NCBI RefSeq assembly: GCF_963455295.1
Contig: NZ_OY734020.1
Location: forward strand, 1,364,001-1,428,000
Source of the DNA: Candidatus Thiodiazotropha sp. CDECU1
GTDB lineage: Bacteria; Pseudomonadota; Gammaproteobacteria; Chromatiales; Chromatiaceae
Direction: 5' to 3'
DNA: 64,000 nucleotides
The translations under genes were made by a program, and so were the position numbers. The notes beneath the pieces are model-generated. The model saw only the letters and a list, made by a program, of their open reading frames with translations, was not told the DNA's origin and did not search any database. How positions within the stretch are numbered: the first letter of the stretch is position 1; every line of letters starts with the position of its first letter. Shown here in pieces: positions 46,803-55,844 of the stretch.

Positions 46803-47073
46803 CTAGGGCCTGTTAACACTAATCCAATGCACTCTGTTGTGCCTGAAAAAGCGCCAATCAAGGCGCGAGGAGAGAAGTTTGGTCACTCCAAATGAACGAC
46901 GAGCAACGCTGAGTGGCGCTTTTTCAGGCGCAACCCGAAGGGCTGGGGCTGTTTTTGCGCCCAGCGGTGTTATCATTCGCTCATGTAGCGGTGCTACACC
47001 ACGCTCATTCTGCCTTGCTGGGCGCAAAAACAGTCCCAGCAGAGTGCATTGGATTAGTGTTAACAGGCCCTAG
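46803..47073. mobile_element. MITE-like 271-bp element with three nested inverted repeats
   Basis: Outer arms of 34 bp are perfectly inverted: 46803-46836 (starts CTAGGGCCTGTTAACACTAA) and 47040-47073. Inside are two more stems: 46841-46856 with 46914-46929 (16 bp perfect, 20 bp with one mismatch), and 46942-46965 with 47017-47040 (24 bp, one mismatch). The whole can fold as a three-armed cruciform. The terminal CTAG on each side is itself palindromic and could be a target duplication. No transposase is encoded; short open frames inside are incidental. A 15-bp piece of the terminus also occurs at 6271-6285. Confidence 0.75.
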
Positions 47074-47200
47074 TGAGACAAGGGCCTGGAATCGAGGTGC
47101 AAAATAAGCCAGTGTGCAGAGCAGGTAAAGCAGGGTAGGTCGGGTGAGGGGTTTGTGCCGGCTGGCACTGATTCCCCTCACCCCAGGGTTCTTGAGCCTG

Positions 47201-48742
47201 TTACTCTGTGATAAACGATTGCACCTGTTGCATGGAGTGTACCGATGGCCGGTGACGTTGAATCATCTTCGGCAGCCTGTTCAATGCTGATGAAGCATCA
47301 TTCGCAGCGGGAAAGTTACCGTAGATCAATGCATATTTGCGGGTACTTTTAACGCTAACCGGCAGGTAAGCAAGCTCGTCATCCAAATAGGTGTGATAGC
47401 GTTCCGCCAGTTTATACATCTCTTGCTTGTCGTTGACGGTTGCAATATGAATCGTATGGTTCTCGGCAGGCTGGTTGGCAACCCATTTGGATCCGTGAAT
47501 GACATTGCCATTACCGAATGTCTTATGTGGACGCATATTGGTGACGCGACCATCCAGGGTTTCAACCTGGTCGCCTATAGTGACCAGACGGTCATTGATA
47601 GCGGAGATTTCATTGTTTACGACTTGCTGTGATTCCGCTGTCTGTTTGCTGAGCAGGCCAAGTTGTGAATCGGTCGCGGCAAGCTGATTATTGGTTGAGT
47701 TGATCCCGGATTGCAAAGCGGTATTGGTCTGGGATTCGGAACGCCAATTGCTATATTCAGTGCCCATGAAAGCAACAAAGGCGAGAACCAGCAATGCAAT
47801 CATTCCACCCAGGATGCGAAAATGACGCTTTTCCAACATAATCAATGAAACCAGGGCCTTGGCACCTCTTTCAACACGCTCTTGAAGATCACTGATCTGA
47901 CCGCTGTGCTCTTCACTACGTTCACGCAGATCGTCGATGGCATCGGATAGCTCGGAACTGCGCTTAGTCAGCATTGTTGTCGACCTTGACAGCTCCCGGC
48001 TCTTCTTGGTCAGCTCTCCAGCGGAACCCTCCACTTCGGCTACGCGTTTCTCCAGGGCCTGATCCACCGCCTGTAATTTCAGCATCCGCGCCTGGCTGGA
48101 TTTGATCTCCTCTTCAGCCCGGTCGAGGTTCTTGCTGATCTCTATATTTTCATCAGCCAGGTTTTGGTCCCGCTCCTCGCTGCTTTTTGCCAGGCTGTCA
48201 ATCTCTGCCACCAGTGCGTTTTCCAGATCCTGCAGCATCCTGGCATTGTCTTTGATGCTTTTGTTCAGGGTTTGAGAGGTCTGTTTTGATTTTTTTCCCA
48301 GTTCATCGGTACGTGCGATCAGTGCTTGATAGCCGTCGCTGAGCAATCCTATGTCGGAGTCGGATTTATCACTGACCTGATTGATCTGCTTGGAGATCGC
48401 CTTTATGTTCTTGCTGATGTTGGCGGACTTGTCCGATAGGGATTTATAGGCATCATCGAGGGCGCCTAGTTGTTGATAGGTTTCAGAGACCTTTGAAGTC
48501 AAATCGCTTCCCTTGTCACTGAGGTGGGAGAGGCTGCTTTTGACGCTGCGATTGGTCTTACTCAACTCGCTTCTGAGATCATCCAGGTCTGTGTCGATCT
48601 TGCCGATTTTATTGTTCAGTTCGTTCGGTAGCGATGGAGATGAGGCTGTGCCTTCCAATTCAATCAGGTTCTCTTTCTGTTTGGGATTATCGGATGATGT
48701 CGAGGTGATTGTTTTTTTACTTGCTGAAGATCTTTTAGCCAT
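47201..48742 (-). CDS. Coiled-coil membrane protein with C-terminal SPOR-like domain
   Basis: 513 residues. A basic Ser/Thr-rich N-terminus (MAKRSSASKKTITSTSSDN) is followed by a very long heptad-rich coiled coil on the cytoplasmic side (about 45-295), one membrane segment (about 306-326, ILGGMIALLVLAFVAFMG), a second short periplasmic coiled coil (about 335-395) and a SPOR-like C-terminal domain (about 428-510, HTIHIATVNDKQEMYKLAERY), which in other proteins binds denuded septal peptidoglycan. ATG 48742 is chosen because AAGGGG lies just upstream; 15 codons further upstream have none. A role in division or envelope organisation is inference. No operon partner. Confidence 0.8.
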   Translation of the reverse strand: MAKRSSASKKTITSTSSDNPKQKENLIELEGTASSPSLPNELNNKIGKIDTDLDDLRSELSKTNRSVKSSLSHLSDKGSDLTSKVSETYQQLGALDDAYKSLSDKSANISKNIKAISKQINQVSDKSDSDIGLLSDGYQALIARTDELGKKSKQTSQTLNKSIKDNARMLQDLENALVAEIDSLAKSSEERDQNLADENIEISKNLDRAEEEIKSSQARMLKLQAVDQALEKRVAEVEGSAGELTKKSRELSRSTTMLTKRSSELSDAIDDLRERSEEHSGQISDLQERVERGAKALVSLIMLEKRHFRILGGMIALLVLAFVAFMGTEYSNWRSESQTNTALQSGINSTNNQLAATDSQLGLLSKQTAESQQVVNNEISAINDRLVTIGDQVETLDGRVTNMRPHKTFGNGNVIHGSKWVANQPAENHTIHIATVNDKQEMYKLAERYHTYLDDELAYLPVSVKSTRKYALIYGNFPAANDASSALNRLPKMIQRHRPSVHSMQQVQSFITE

Positions 48743-49000
48743 GAAATTACCCCTTGTTTCTGCGCCGAACATGCATGCTGATTCCATACGAATGAGAATC
48801 CTTAGGTACGGTAAATTAGCATATTATAATATAGATAGATAATTTGATTTATTAGAGGATTATTCACAGAACTATAGAGTGGATAATAACTCATTGAAAT
48901 TAGGGAGAAATTACAGAAATAAGGCGATATTTTGAGCTTTATGGGGGGCTCAGCTCTGACAGGATGGCTGTTATTTTAGCTACATGGCTAACCCATGGGC

Positions 49001-49195
49001 CTAGTGGCTGGTGTTGATGCTACCTGTATGGTCTTCACTTGCGTGGCCTTTATCTGAAAAACCGGGGTAATCTTCCACACGCCAGCGCTGCTCAACATGA
49101 TCGTTTTCATCGACGAAGCGGAGTTTCGACCATGACGCAAGACTCACGATGAAAACCAGGATCAAGACGATGGCGACGTTCTTCGGGGTGAACAT
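49001..49195 (-). CDS. Small single-pass membrane protein, unknown function
   Basis: 64 residues from ATG 49195 (GGAGA upstream): MFTPKNVAIVLILVFIVSLA forms one membrane helix, followed by an acidic soluble tail (ENDHVEQRWRVEDYPGFSDK). Divergent from the ydbH-like gene with short spacing. No family recognised. Confidence 0.55.
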   Translation of the reverse strand: MFTPKNVAIVLILVFIVSLASWSKLRFVDENDHVEQRWRVEDYPGFSDKGHASEDHTGSINTSH

Positions 49196-49242
49196 GTAAT
49201 AAATCTCCAATCAGCCCCATCCAAAGGAAAGAAAGATCTGGA

Positions 49243-51342
49243 ATGGGGTGTAATATGGAGTTTACTCCAGGCAACACGATTTCCATGGGTAAATATCACA
49301 TACTTTATTTAGGGTTTGGCGGGCTGATTCTGTTGCTGACGCTTCCGCTGCGTACGGATGCGGATTTGCGGATGGGTCTGTCAATTGAAAGATTGAGTGC
49401 CAGCGGATGGGCCATGCAGGATATCAAAATTGACCTTGGTTTGGTTGGTGCTGCACAGCTAACCGTTCATCTGACTGCCGCTTCATTCAAACACGATGCA
49501 CTGCCTGGGGGGGTTGAGGGTATTCGCCTGGATTGTCCGTTGCAACTGAAGCAACAAACCTATCAATGCAGTGATGGACGTTTGAGCATCGCCAAATCCC
49601 CGTATGGACCACAGGAGCTTAAGGTCAGTGGCGAGTTTGTGGATAGTGAACACCTGACAATCAATGCTCATGGCGTGAAGTTGGCGCAGGGCGAAATAGA
49701 CGTTGAACTCGAATTGAACCAGGGACGCTGGGATCTTGCGCTGCAGGGCGAGCGTTTGAAATTGCAGCGCTTGGGCCGACAATTTGCTGCGGATCTCCTG
49801 CCTAAAGACTCCGATCTCTCCGGTGACGCAAAAATGGTCGCACAACTGTCAGGTTTCAAGGCTGATCCTGAGAGGCTCGATTTGACCCTCCAGGTTGCCA
49901 AGTTCGCGTATGCGGATGTGGAGGGGCTGCGGGTTGCCGAGGATGGAGAGTTCAGGTTGGACCTTAAGGCTCAGCGAAAAGGTTCTGACTGGCGGGGGGA
50001 TACCAGGCTTTCATTAAGCAATGGTCAGTTCTATTCAGATCCTTTTTATGTGGAGGTGACCAAAGAGCCGCTATCGGTTGAGTGTCAGTGCCAATGGAGG
50101 CCTTCCGCAGATTTGTTGCTGATCCATGCCGCAAAGGTCGTTGTGCCACAGGTCATGCAATCACAGGGTAGTGCCAGGGTCGATATGTCTACGGGCGAGA
50201 TATTGAGCGCCGAGATAGATCTACACAGCGATCGCGTGGGCAGCCTGTATAACCTATTCCTGCAACCGATGCTGATAGGCAGCTTGGCGGATGATGTCGA
50301 GGCCTCCGGAATGTTGCATACACAAATAGGATTGAAAAATGGACAGCTGCAAGGTGTGCGCGCCACCCTCGAGGATATCAACCTGGACGACCGACAGGGT
50401 CTGTTCGCACTGTATGGGGTGAATGGCCGGTTGGCATGGAACAGAGAGAGCCATCCCGACAGGTCACACATATCGATTCAGGGGGGGCAACTCTACCGCA
50501 TCGATTTTGGACCTGTGGATATCCATGCCCATGCGCAACAGGGGGAGGTCAGATTGGAACAACCGGTTGATCTGCCTCTTTTGCATGGAACGCTGCAAAT
50601 CGACCAGCTGCATTCCCAGGGGTTGCTTATCGACGCACCTCAGTGGACCACCAGCGCCCAGGTTAAAGATATCTCTCTTCAGGCACTGGCCGAGGCCTTT
50701 GACTGGCCGCCCATGGAAGGGAAACTGCATGGCAGCATTCCAAATGTTCACTATCAGCAGAAACGCATGGGCATGGATGGAGAACTGGTAATCGACGTAT
50801 TCGGTGGCACGATTCGAATGGGCAAGCTATTGATCGAAGAGCCCCTGGGCCGGGTACCGGAGCTTTTTGCAGAGCTGCAGCTGTCCGGTCTGGATCTGGC
50901 TCAGATTACACAAACCTTCTCATTCGGACATATCCAGGGGGGTCTCGAAGGGGAGATTGCCGATCTGCACCTCGCCAGTTGGGAGCCGATTGCCTTTAAT
51001 GCGCGCTTCAACACGCCGGACAATGACCAGACACCCCATCGCATCAGTCAACGGGCGGTGGATAATCTGACTTCATTGGGCAATGGCGTGGGCAGTGGCC
51101 TGTCCAGTACCTTTCTCGGCATCTTCAAGGAGTTTCGATATAACCGAATAGAGTTACGGGCTAAACTCGATGGAAATACCGCAGAGTTAGGTGGGATGGA
51201 TCATGCGGATGGCGGCTACTACCTGGTTAAAGGTTCAGGCCTGCCAAGGATCGACGTGATTGCGAGGAACCGGCAGGTTGCCTGGAAGACTCTCTTGGAA
51301 CGCCTGAAAAATATTCGTGTCGAAGGGATGGAGATGAGGTAG
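49243..51342 (+). CDS. YdbH-like AsmA-type intermembrane transport protein
   Basis: 699 residues with an N-terminal membrane anchor (YLGFGGLILLLTLPL) and a long beta-rich periplasmic body of the AsmA-like/YdbH type. The C-terminal part (RISQRAVDNLTSLGNGVGSG, then FRYNRIELRAKLDG and GGYYLVKGSGLPRIDVIARN) is the conserved end of YdbH proteins. In E. coli YdbH, with TamB and YhdP, helps carry phospholipids to the outer membrane. Start at ATG 49243; ATG 49255 with GGGG upstream is an alternative. The following gene corresponds to its usual partners YnbE/YdbL. Confidence 0.8.
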   Translation: MGCNMEFTPGNTISMGKYHILYLGFGGLILLLTLPLRTDADLRMGLSIERLSASGWAMQDIKIDLGLVGAAQLTVHLTAASFKHDALPGGVEGIRLDCPLQLKQQTYQCSDGRLSIAKSPYGPQELKVSGEFVDSEHLTINAHGVKLAQGEIDVELELNQGRWDLALQGERLKLQRLGRQFAADLLPKDSDLSGDAKMVAQLSGFKADPERLDLTLQVAKFAYADVEGLRVAEDGEFRLDLKAQRKGSDWRGDTRLSLSNGQFYSDPFYVEVTKEPLSVECQCQWRPSADLLLIHAAKVVVPQVMQSQGSARVDMSTGEILSAEIDLHSDRVGSLYNLFLQPMLIGSLADDVEASGMLHTQIGLKNGQLQGVRATLEDINLDDRQGLFALYGVNGRLAWNRESHPDRSHISIQGGQLYRIDFGPVDIHAHAQQGEVRLEQPVDLPLLHGTLQIDQLHSQGLLIDAPQWTTSAQVKDISLQALAEAFDWPPMEGKLHGSIPNVHYQQKRMGMDGELVIDVFGGTIRMGKLLIEEPLGRVPELFAELQLSGLDLAQITQTFSFGHIQGGLEGEIADLHLASWEPIAFNARFNTPDNDQTPHRISQRAVDNLTSLGNGVGSGLSSTFLGIFKEFRYNRIELRAKLDGNTAELGGMDHADGGYYLVKGSGLPRIDVIARNRQVAWKTLLERLKNIRVEGMEMR

Positions 51343-51445
51343 TGTGTGAGTGGCCTCATGGGACCGATTTGGCACTTTTATCAGTGTCATTTATAGTCAT
51401 ACTTAGTGTCCGTCGGGGAACAACGAGTATTTTTTTCTAGCCCCC

Positions 51446-51550
51446 GGCCCCTGACGGTTGTCTTTCTCCGACGCCCCGACAGCACATCCCTGTGCTGGCG
51501 GGGCTTACGCGGCATCCCTGCCGCTACTGCGAAAGACAACCGTCAGGCGC
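51446..51550. repeat. Structured inverted-repeat element between ydbH-like and ydbL-like genes
   Basis: An outer 17-bp perfect inverted repeat (CCTGACGGTTGTCTTTC at 51450-51466; complement at 51531-51547) encloses two hairpins: 51473-51504 (GCCCCG-type stem with loop TCCC) and 51509-51524 (GCGGCA/TGCCGC). Three-armed, about 105 bp, non-coding. Resembles REP/MITE-type repeats; no transposase nearby. The rest of the 297-bp gap (51343-51639) shows no gene. Confidence 0.65.
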
Positions 51551-51639
51551 CTACCAATGTTCGTATTGTGACTGGATGGATACTGGTGACTACATCGATT
51601 TTTTGACAGCCGAATTATTTATATCTAAGGAATCAAACG

Positions 51640-52272
51640 ATGCTGAAGCGTTTTCTAGCTTATCCCTTTATGGCACTGGGTCTGGTTGCCTGTGTAACAA
51701 TCAATATCTATTTTCCCGCCGCTGCCGCTGAAGAGGCAGCACGCACCATCGTGCGCGATGTGCTTGGTGAGGAGGCAGCGCCTGAACAAGAGAAACCGGC
51801 ACCGAAACAAGAATCGACAAAGGATGATAAACAGTCTTCACAGGATATTCTAAAATCGACCCTGTCGCACACCTTGACCGGGGTGGTGGATTTCCTGGTA
51901 CCGCCAGCCCAGGCGGCGCAACCGAATATCGATATTGAATCGCCGGCCATACGTAAACTGCGGGCATCCATGTCCGACAGACAGAGCGGTCTGGCAGGCC
52001 ACTACCGGTCTGGCGCCCTTGGCTTCACCAACAACGGATCGGTGGCCGTCCGGGACCTGAAGCTGATACCTCTGCGTGAGCGAAATAGAGTGAAGAAACT
52101 GGTGGCGGATGAAAATGGCGATCGTAAAGCACTGTATGCGGAGATTGCCCGCGCCAATGGACAACCCCAATGGGAAAAAAATATCCGTGATACCTTCGCC
52201 CGGGTATGGGTGGAAGAGGCGCCTAAGGGATATTGGTACCAGGATGGCAAGGGCAATTGGCGCCAAAAGTAG
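51640..52272 (+). CDS. YnbE/YdbL-like (DUF1318) protein
   Basis: 210 residues. The N-terminus is lipoprotein-like (MLKRFLAYPFMALGLVACVT; lipobox LVAC) followed by TINIYFPAAAAEEAARTI, a motif seen in YnbE-type lipoproteins. A Pro/Glu/Lys linker (about 45-70) leads to a DUF1318/YdbL domain (about 115-210: GLAGHYRSGALGFTNNGSVA, then YWYQDGKGNWRQK). It thus looks like YnbE and YdbL merged into one chain, next to the YdbH-like gene. The two are probably one functional unit in phospholipid transport, with a repeat element inserted between them. Confidence 0.8.
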   Translation: MLKRFLAYPFMALGLVACVTINIYFPAAAAEEAARTIVRDVLGEEAAPEQEKPAPKQESTKDDKQSSQDILKSTLSHTLTGVVDFLVPPAQAAQPNIDIESPAIRKLRASMSDRQSGLAGHYRSGALGFTNNGSVAVRDLKLIPLRERNRVKKLVADENGDRKALYAEIARANGQPQWEKNIRDTFARVWVEEAPKGYWYQDGKGNWRQK

Positions 52273-52299
52273 CTCGCAAACAATGCCAGCCCAATAACC

Positions 52300-52779
52300 G
52301 TGATAGTAGACAGGACGAATATAGCGTTTGCGAAGATATCCGATGCCGTTGAAATCGGGTTGATGTCAAAAAATGATATCGAATATGGCCTGGGCTGGCG
52401 ATACACGCCGGATAGGGTTGCAAAACTTATTCTAAGTAGTTCGAAAAATGTCGTGGTGGCTAGAAGGGATTCTGAATTGGTTGGCTTTGGGGTAATGACC
52501 TATCAGGAAGACCAATCTAACCTGGATCTTTTAGCGGTCAAACGAAACTTCCGACGCATGAAGGTAGGTTCTCATATTGTAGAGTGGTTGGAGAAGGTTG
52601 CCGTAACGGCTGGCGTATTTAATGTATTTGTTCAAGTAAGAACGAGAAACACTGGCGCGGTTATGTTCTATGAAAGTATAGGTTATTCAGTGATGGATGA
52701 GGATAAGAACTATTACAGTGGCGTTGAAGCGGCAGTCTTGATGGTTAAAAGTTTAAGGCGGATGTATAGGGCAACATAA
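52300..52779 (+). CDS. GNAT-family N-acetyltransferase
   Basis: 159 residues with the acetyl-CoA-binding motif of GNAT enzymes (FRRMKVGSHIVEWLEK) and a C-terminal NTGAVMFYESIGY motif. GTG start. Substrate cannot be deduced; RimI-like shape suggests an amino-group acceptor. 27 bp downstream of the DUF1318 gene and possibly read with it. Confidence 0.88.
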   Translation: MIVDRTNIAFAKISDAVEIGLMSKNDIEYGLGWRYTPDRVAKLILSSSKNVVVARRDSELVGFGVMTYQEDQSNLDLLAVKRNFRRMKVGSHIVEWLEKVAVTAGVFNVFVQVRTRNTGAVMFYESIGYSVMDEDKNYYSGVEAAVLMVKSLRRMYRAT

Positions 52780-52805
52780 CATCACATCGAATACGATCAT
52801 TTGAC

Positions 52806-53669
52806 ATGAAATTACAGTTTGCTGCCACATTACTGTTGAGCTTGATAGTATGGCCGCTGTACGCCGAGGTCTCGGCAACGTTAGTGCAGGCGAGTAGGCC
52901 GATACTGTCAAACCCACATGACCTTAAATTGTCTCCCGATGGAAGCTATCTATTCGTCTCTGACGTGGGTAACAATCGCATCGCCATCCTCGACCCGCAA
53001 ACACTCGAATTGATCGATGCATTTGGCGAAGACCATCAATCCGGCACTCACGACATCGACTTCGATAGCATGGGCCGGGCCTATGTCGCCGATACCCACA
53101 ATAACCGCGTAATCATCTACTCGATAAGTGATACAAATGCCAACCAGGTCGGTGAGCTGTCAACAGGTATCAGGGGCCCTGAAGGAGTCCTGGCCCACCC
53201 CAATGGTCGTATCTATGTAGCTGGTGCCTGGTCGAATAACCTGGTGGTGTTTGAAAACGGTGTGGTGGTGGATGAACTTCGCGGATTGTCATCACCGCAC
53301 GATCTCGAACTCGCGGCCAATGGATTGGACATCTGGCTGGCTGATGCGGGCAATGACCGCATACTGTTGCTATCTTCAGAGCTTGCGGTGAAAAGAGAAT
53401 GGTCCGGTGACACCTACAATTTCGATGGTGTGCGCTACATGGATCTGCTCGATGATGGTAGCCTGGTCGCGGCGGACAAGAATAACCACCAGATCAAGTT
53501 CATCACACCCGATGGCAGGCTTGGCCTGGTGCTCGGTGATGGTAAACCAGGGTTCGGCGCCAACAAGTTTACAACCCCCGAAGGGGTGGAAGTACGCGGA
53601 ACCGATCTTTGGCTGTCGGATTCCGGCAACGACCGCATCCTTCGTTACCGTTTGAGGCTGTCACCCTGA
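52806..53669 (+). CDS. Secreted NHL-repeat beta-propeller protein
   Basis: 287 residues with a signal peptide (MKLQFAATLLLSLIVWPLYA) and six NHL-type blades, each with a pattern such as LFVSDVGNNRIAILD, AYVADTHNNRVIIY, IWLADAGNDRILLL and LWLSDSGNDRILRY. Periplasmic or exported binding/scaffold protein; ligand unknown. Its last 25 bp overlap the end of the histidine-phosphatase gene on the other strand. Confidence 0.88.
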   Translation: MKLQFAATLLLSLIVWPLYAEVSATLVQASRPILSNPHDLKLSPDGSYLFVSDVGNNRIAILDPQTLELIDAFGEDHQSGTHDIDFDSMGRAYVADTHNNRVIIYSISDTNANQVGELSTGIRGPEGVLAHPNGRIYVAGAWSNNLVVFENGVVVDELRGLSSPHDLELAANGLDIWLADAGNDRILLLSSELAVKREWSGDTYNFDGVRYMDLLDDGSLVAADKNNHQIKFITPDGRLGLVLGDGKPGFGANKFTTPEGVEVRGTDLWLSDSGNDRILRYRLRLSP

Positions 53670-54370
53670 GGTCGCATATCGACCTCGAGCATCCGGCGCC
53701 AGCGCTCAGGGGGGATGCGTGCAATCACATCGAATCCACCCTTGCCATCGGCAAGAAACACCACACCCTCGCCCTCATCCGGGTAGACCGGTGTCGCCTC
53801 TCGAGCAACATTTCCGTGGGCCACGACGACCCTGTTAGCGCCAGCAGCAGGCGGTGTCGATAGCAGGCGTTGCGCACTCGCAACGATTTTGTCGCGCCCA
53901 CCGAAATAACCGGCACTCCGCAGGTTCATGACAACAGTAGTCGAGACTACAGGCCCGACATCGAACAGCTTTGCTGTTTCCATCGTCCTGCAATAGGGGC
54001 TTGCCAATACCTGTCCCACCGGAATTCCCAGGTCGCGCATCGCCTCTCCGATAGCTCTCGCCTCAGCACGACCGCTGTCCGAAAGTTGCCGCATTTGGCT
54101 GACATCACAACTCAACCAGTCCCCGGCCTTTGTGACGCGATCCTGCTTCGACCAATCAGTGGCCACATGCCGAAAATAGAGTGTGTAACCCCCGCTGCGC
54201 AATTGTGCGAGCAACTCGGTTTCATCGACTGCAATGACCGCTTTCGGGCCGAGGCAGACAAGTAGCATCAAAAAAACCAGGAATTTTCCAGACAGCTTCG
54301 CACTGGTGGGTGACCGCAGCATGCCGCAGCAAAGAATCCCGAGCCGATGATTTTGAATTTTGTAAATCAT
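53645..54370 (-). CDS. Histidine phosphatase family protein (secreted)
   Basis: 241 residues. A hydrophobic segment (FLVFLMLLVCLGPKAVIA, about 30-47) is a signal peptide or anchor. The catalytic Arg-His is in YFRHVATDWS (RHV instead of the usual RHG), the second Arg in SPYCRTMETA and the second His in VVVAHGNVA. Phosphatase or phosphomutase-like activity in the periplasm; substrate unknown. Start uncertain: ATG 54370 or ATG 54322. Tail-to-tail overlap of 25 bp with the NHL gene. Confidence 0.83.
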   Translation of the reverse strand: MIYKIQNHRLGILCCGMLRSPTSAKLSGKFLVFLMLLVCLGPKAVIAVDETELLAQLRSGGYTLYFRHVATDWSKQDRVTKAGDWLSCDVSQMRQLSDSGRAEARAIGEAMRDLGIPVGQVLASPYCRTMETAKLFDVGPVVSTTVVMNLRSAGYFGGRDKIVASAQRLLSTPPAAGANRVVVAHGNVAREATPVYPDEGEGVVFLADGKGGFDVIARIPPERWRRMLEVDMRPQGDSLKR

Positions 54371-54546
54371 GCTCTTCTGGTGCCCCTATAAACTTTACAT
54401 GTGCCTATGGGAATGAGTCCCGATGCTGGTGATTGTTCTCGAGCATAGACAAGGTAATTATCTTTTACACCGGTTTGGACAAAGGACTGCATCGCAAGAC
54501 AGGAGGCTCGTTAAAAATGTAACTGTGAAGCGTATATTGGTATGCA

Positions 54547-55677
54547 CTAAGGTTTGGGGAATAATCGAATGAGCTTTCCGTTATTTGCATCGACTAACAG
54601 GTAGATAAGACCATCTGGTCCCTGTCGCACATCCCGGATTCTGCCAAACTCATCGCTTACGAGGCGCTCTTCATGGGTAACGGTTTCGCCATCCAGTTCC
54701 AGCCTTACGAGTTGGTTGAACTTGAGTGAACCGATAAACAGGTTGTGCTTCCAGTGCTTGAATTTTTCACCCGTATAGAAGGTCATGCCTGAAGGCCCAA
54801 TGGAGGGAACCCAATAGTGAATAGGCTGAACCATGCCTGGCTTGTGTGTGCCTTCACCGATTTTTGTCCCGATGACATAGTTCACACCATAGGTGATAAC
54901 AGGCCAGCCGTGGTTGGCACCGGGGTCGGGTATGTTTAACTCGTCACCGCCTTGAGGACCATGTTCGTGGGTCCACAGCTTGCCACTTTCCGGGTGCAGG
55001 GCCGCTCCCTGAATATTACGATGTCCATAGCTGTAGATCTCTGCCAACTTGTCGCCTTGGCCAATGAATGGATTCTGTGGTGGTACGCTTCCATCATCAT
55101 TGATTCGGATTACAGAACCCGCGTGATCACTGAGATCCTGGGCGCGGGGGCGATCGCCACGATCACCAAGGGTGATATACAGCTGCCCCTGACGATCAAA
55201 CACCAGGCGCGATCCGAAATGGTTACGTGTTGGGGTTTTTCGGCTCATGCGGAAAATAGTTTGTAACTGTTCCAGATAACGTCCTTGCAGCTTGCCCCTG
55301 GCCACAGTGGTACCGTAGGTCCCACCATCCGGTTCGGCGTAGGAGAAATAGACCCAACGATTATGCTTGAAGTCCGGGTGCAAGACGACGTCAAGCAGGC
55401 CGCCCTGTCCATGCTCTCTAATCCTTGGAAGACCCGTGATTGGTTTCGCCTCCAGTTCGCCTTGGCGATTGACATAACGAAGCGTTCCACGCTTTTCAGT
55501 GATGAGCATGCCACCGTCAGGAAGAAAAGCGACAGACCAAGGCTTGTATAGTCCTTCAACCAGGGTTTCATAGTCGATGAGGTGTTTTTCCGTATTGATG
55601 GCGGCTGCTGAGGCATTGATAGATATCGACAAAAGCAGCGCGGTAAGGAGAACAACTAGTTTATGGTGGTATCTCAT
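54547..55677 (-). CDS. PQQ-dependent sugar dehydrogenase (YliI/soluble aldose dehydrogenase type)
   Basis: 376 residues with a signal peptide (VVLLTALLLSISINASAAA), so periplasmic. Propeller motifs typical of the family: LYKPWSVAFLPDGGMLITEK, HGQGGLLDVVLHPDF, NHFGSRLVFDRQGQLYITLG, YSYGHRNIQGAA and EHGPQGGDELN, which hold the catalytic His and PQQ/Ca ligands. Oxidises aldoses; exact substrate unknown. No PQQ-synthesis gene is in the window. Standalone gene. Confidence 0.92.
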   Translation of the reverse strand: MRYHHKLVVLLTALLLSISINASAAAINTEKHLIDYETLVEGLYKPWSVAFLPDGGMLITEKRGTLRYVNRQGELEAKPITGLPRIREHGQGGLLDVVLHPDFKHNRWVYFSYAEPDGGTYGTTVARGKLQGRYLEQLQTIFRMSRKTPTRNHFGSRLVFDRQGQLYITLGDRGDRPRAQDLSDHAGSVIRINDDGSVPPQNPFIGQGDKLAEIYSYGHRNIQGAALHPESGKLWTHEHGPQGGDELNIPDPGANHGWPVITYGVNYVIGTKIGEGTHKPGMVQPIHYWVPSIGPSGMTFYTGEKFKHWKHNLFIGSLKFNQLVRLELDGETVTHEERLVSDEFGRIRDVRQGPDGLIYLLVDANNGKLIRLFPKP

Positions 55678-55844
55678 TCCGAGCCTCGTTATTGAAAGTG
55701 TATTGTCTAAACAGATGGGTTGAATTAATTTCAGAAAAAATCAGATGACCGGCAAAATTGTTATTTAGGCCTGATACGAGTATAGGTAGAAAATATCACT
55801 GCTGTCTCGTTAACTTTCGTTTACTCCAGAACCAGTCGTAAACG
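55678..55844. other. Intergenic region upstream of the PQQ dehydrogenase
   Basis: About 170 bp; presumably holds the dehydrogenase promoter. Nothing else recognised. Confidence 0.3.

Noticed and set aside
46837-47073. Open frames of 74-78 codons on both strands in the 271-bp element
   Set aside because: They are made of the inverted repeats themselves and encode mirror-like sequences; no transposase motif.
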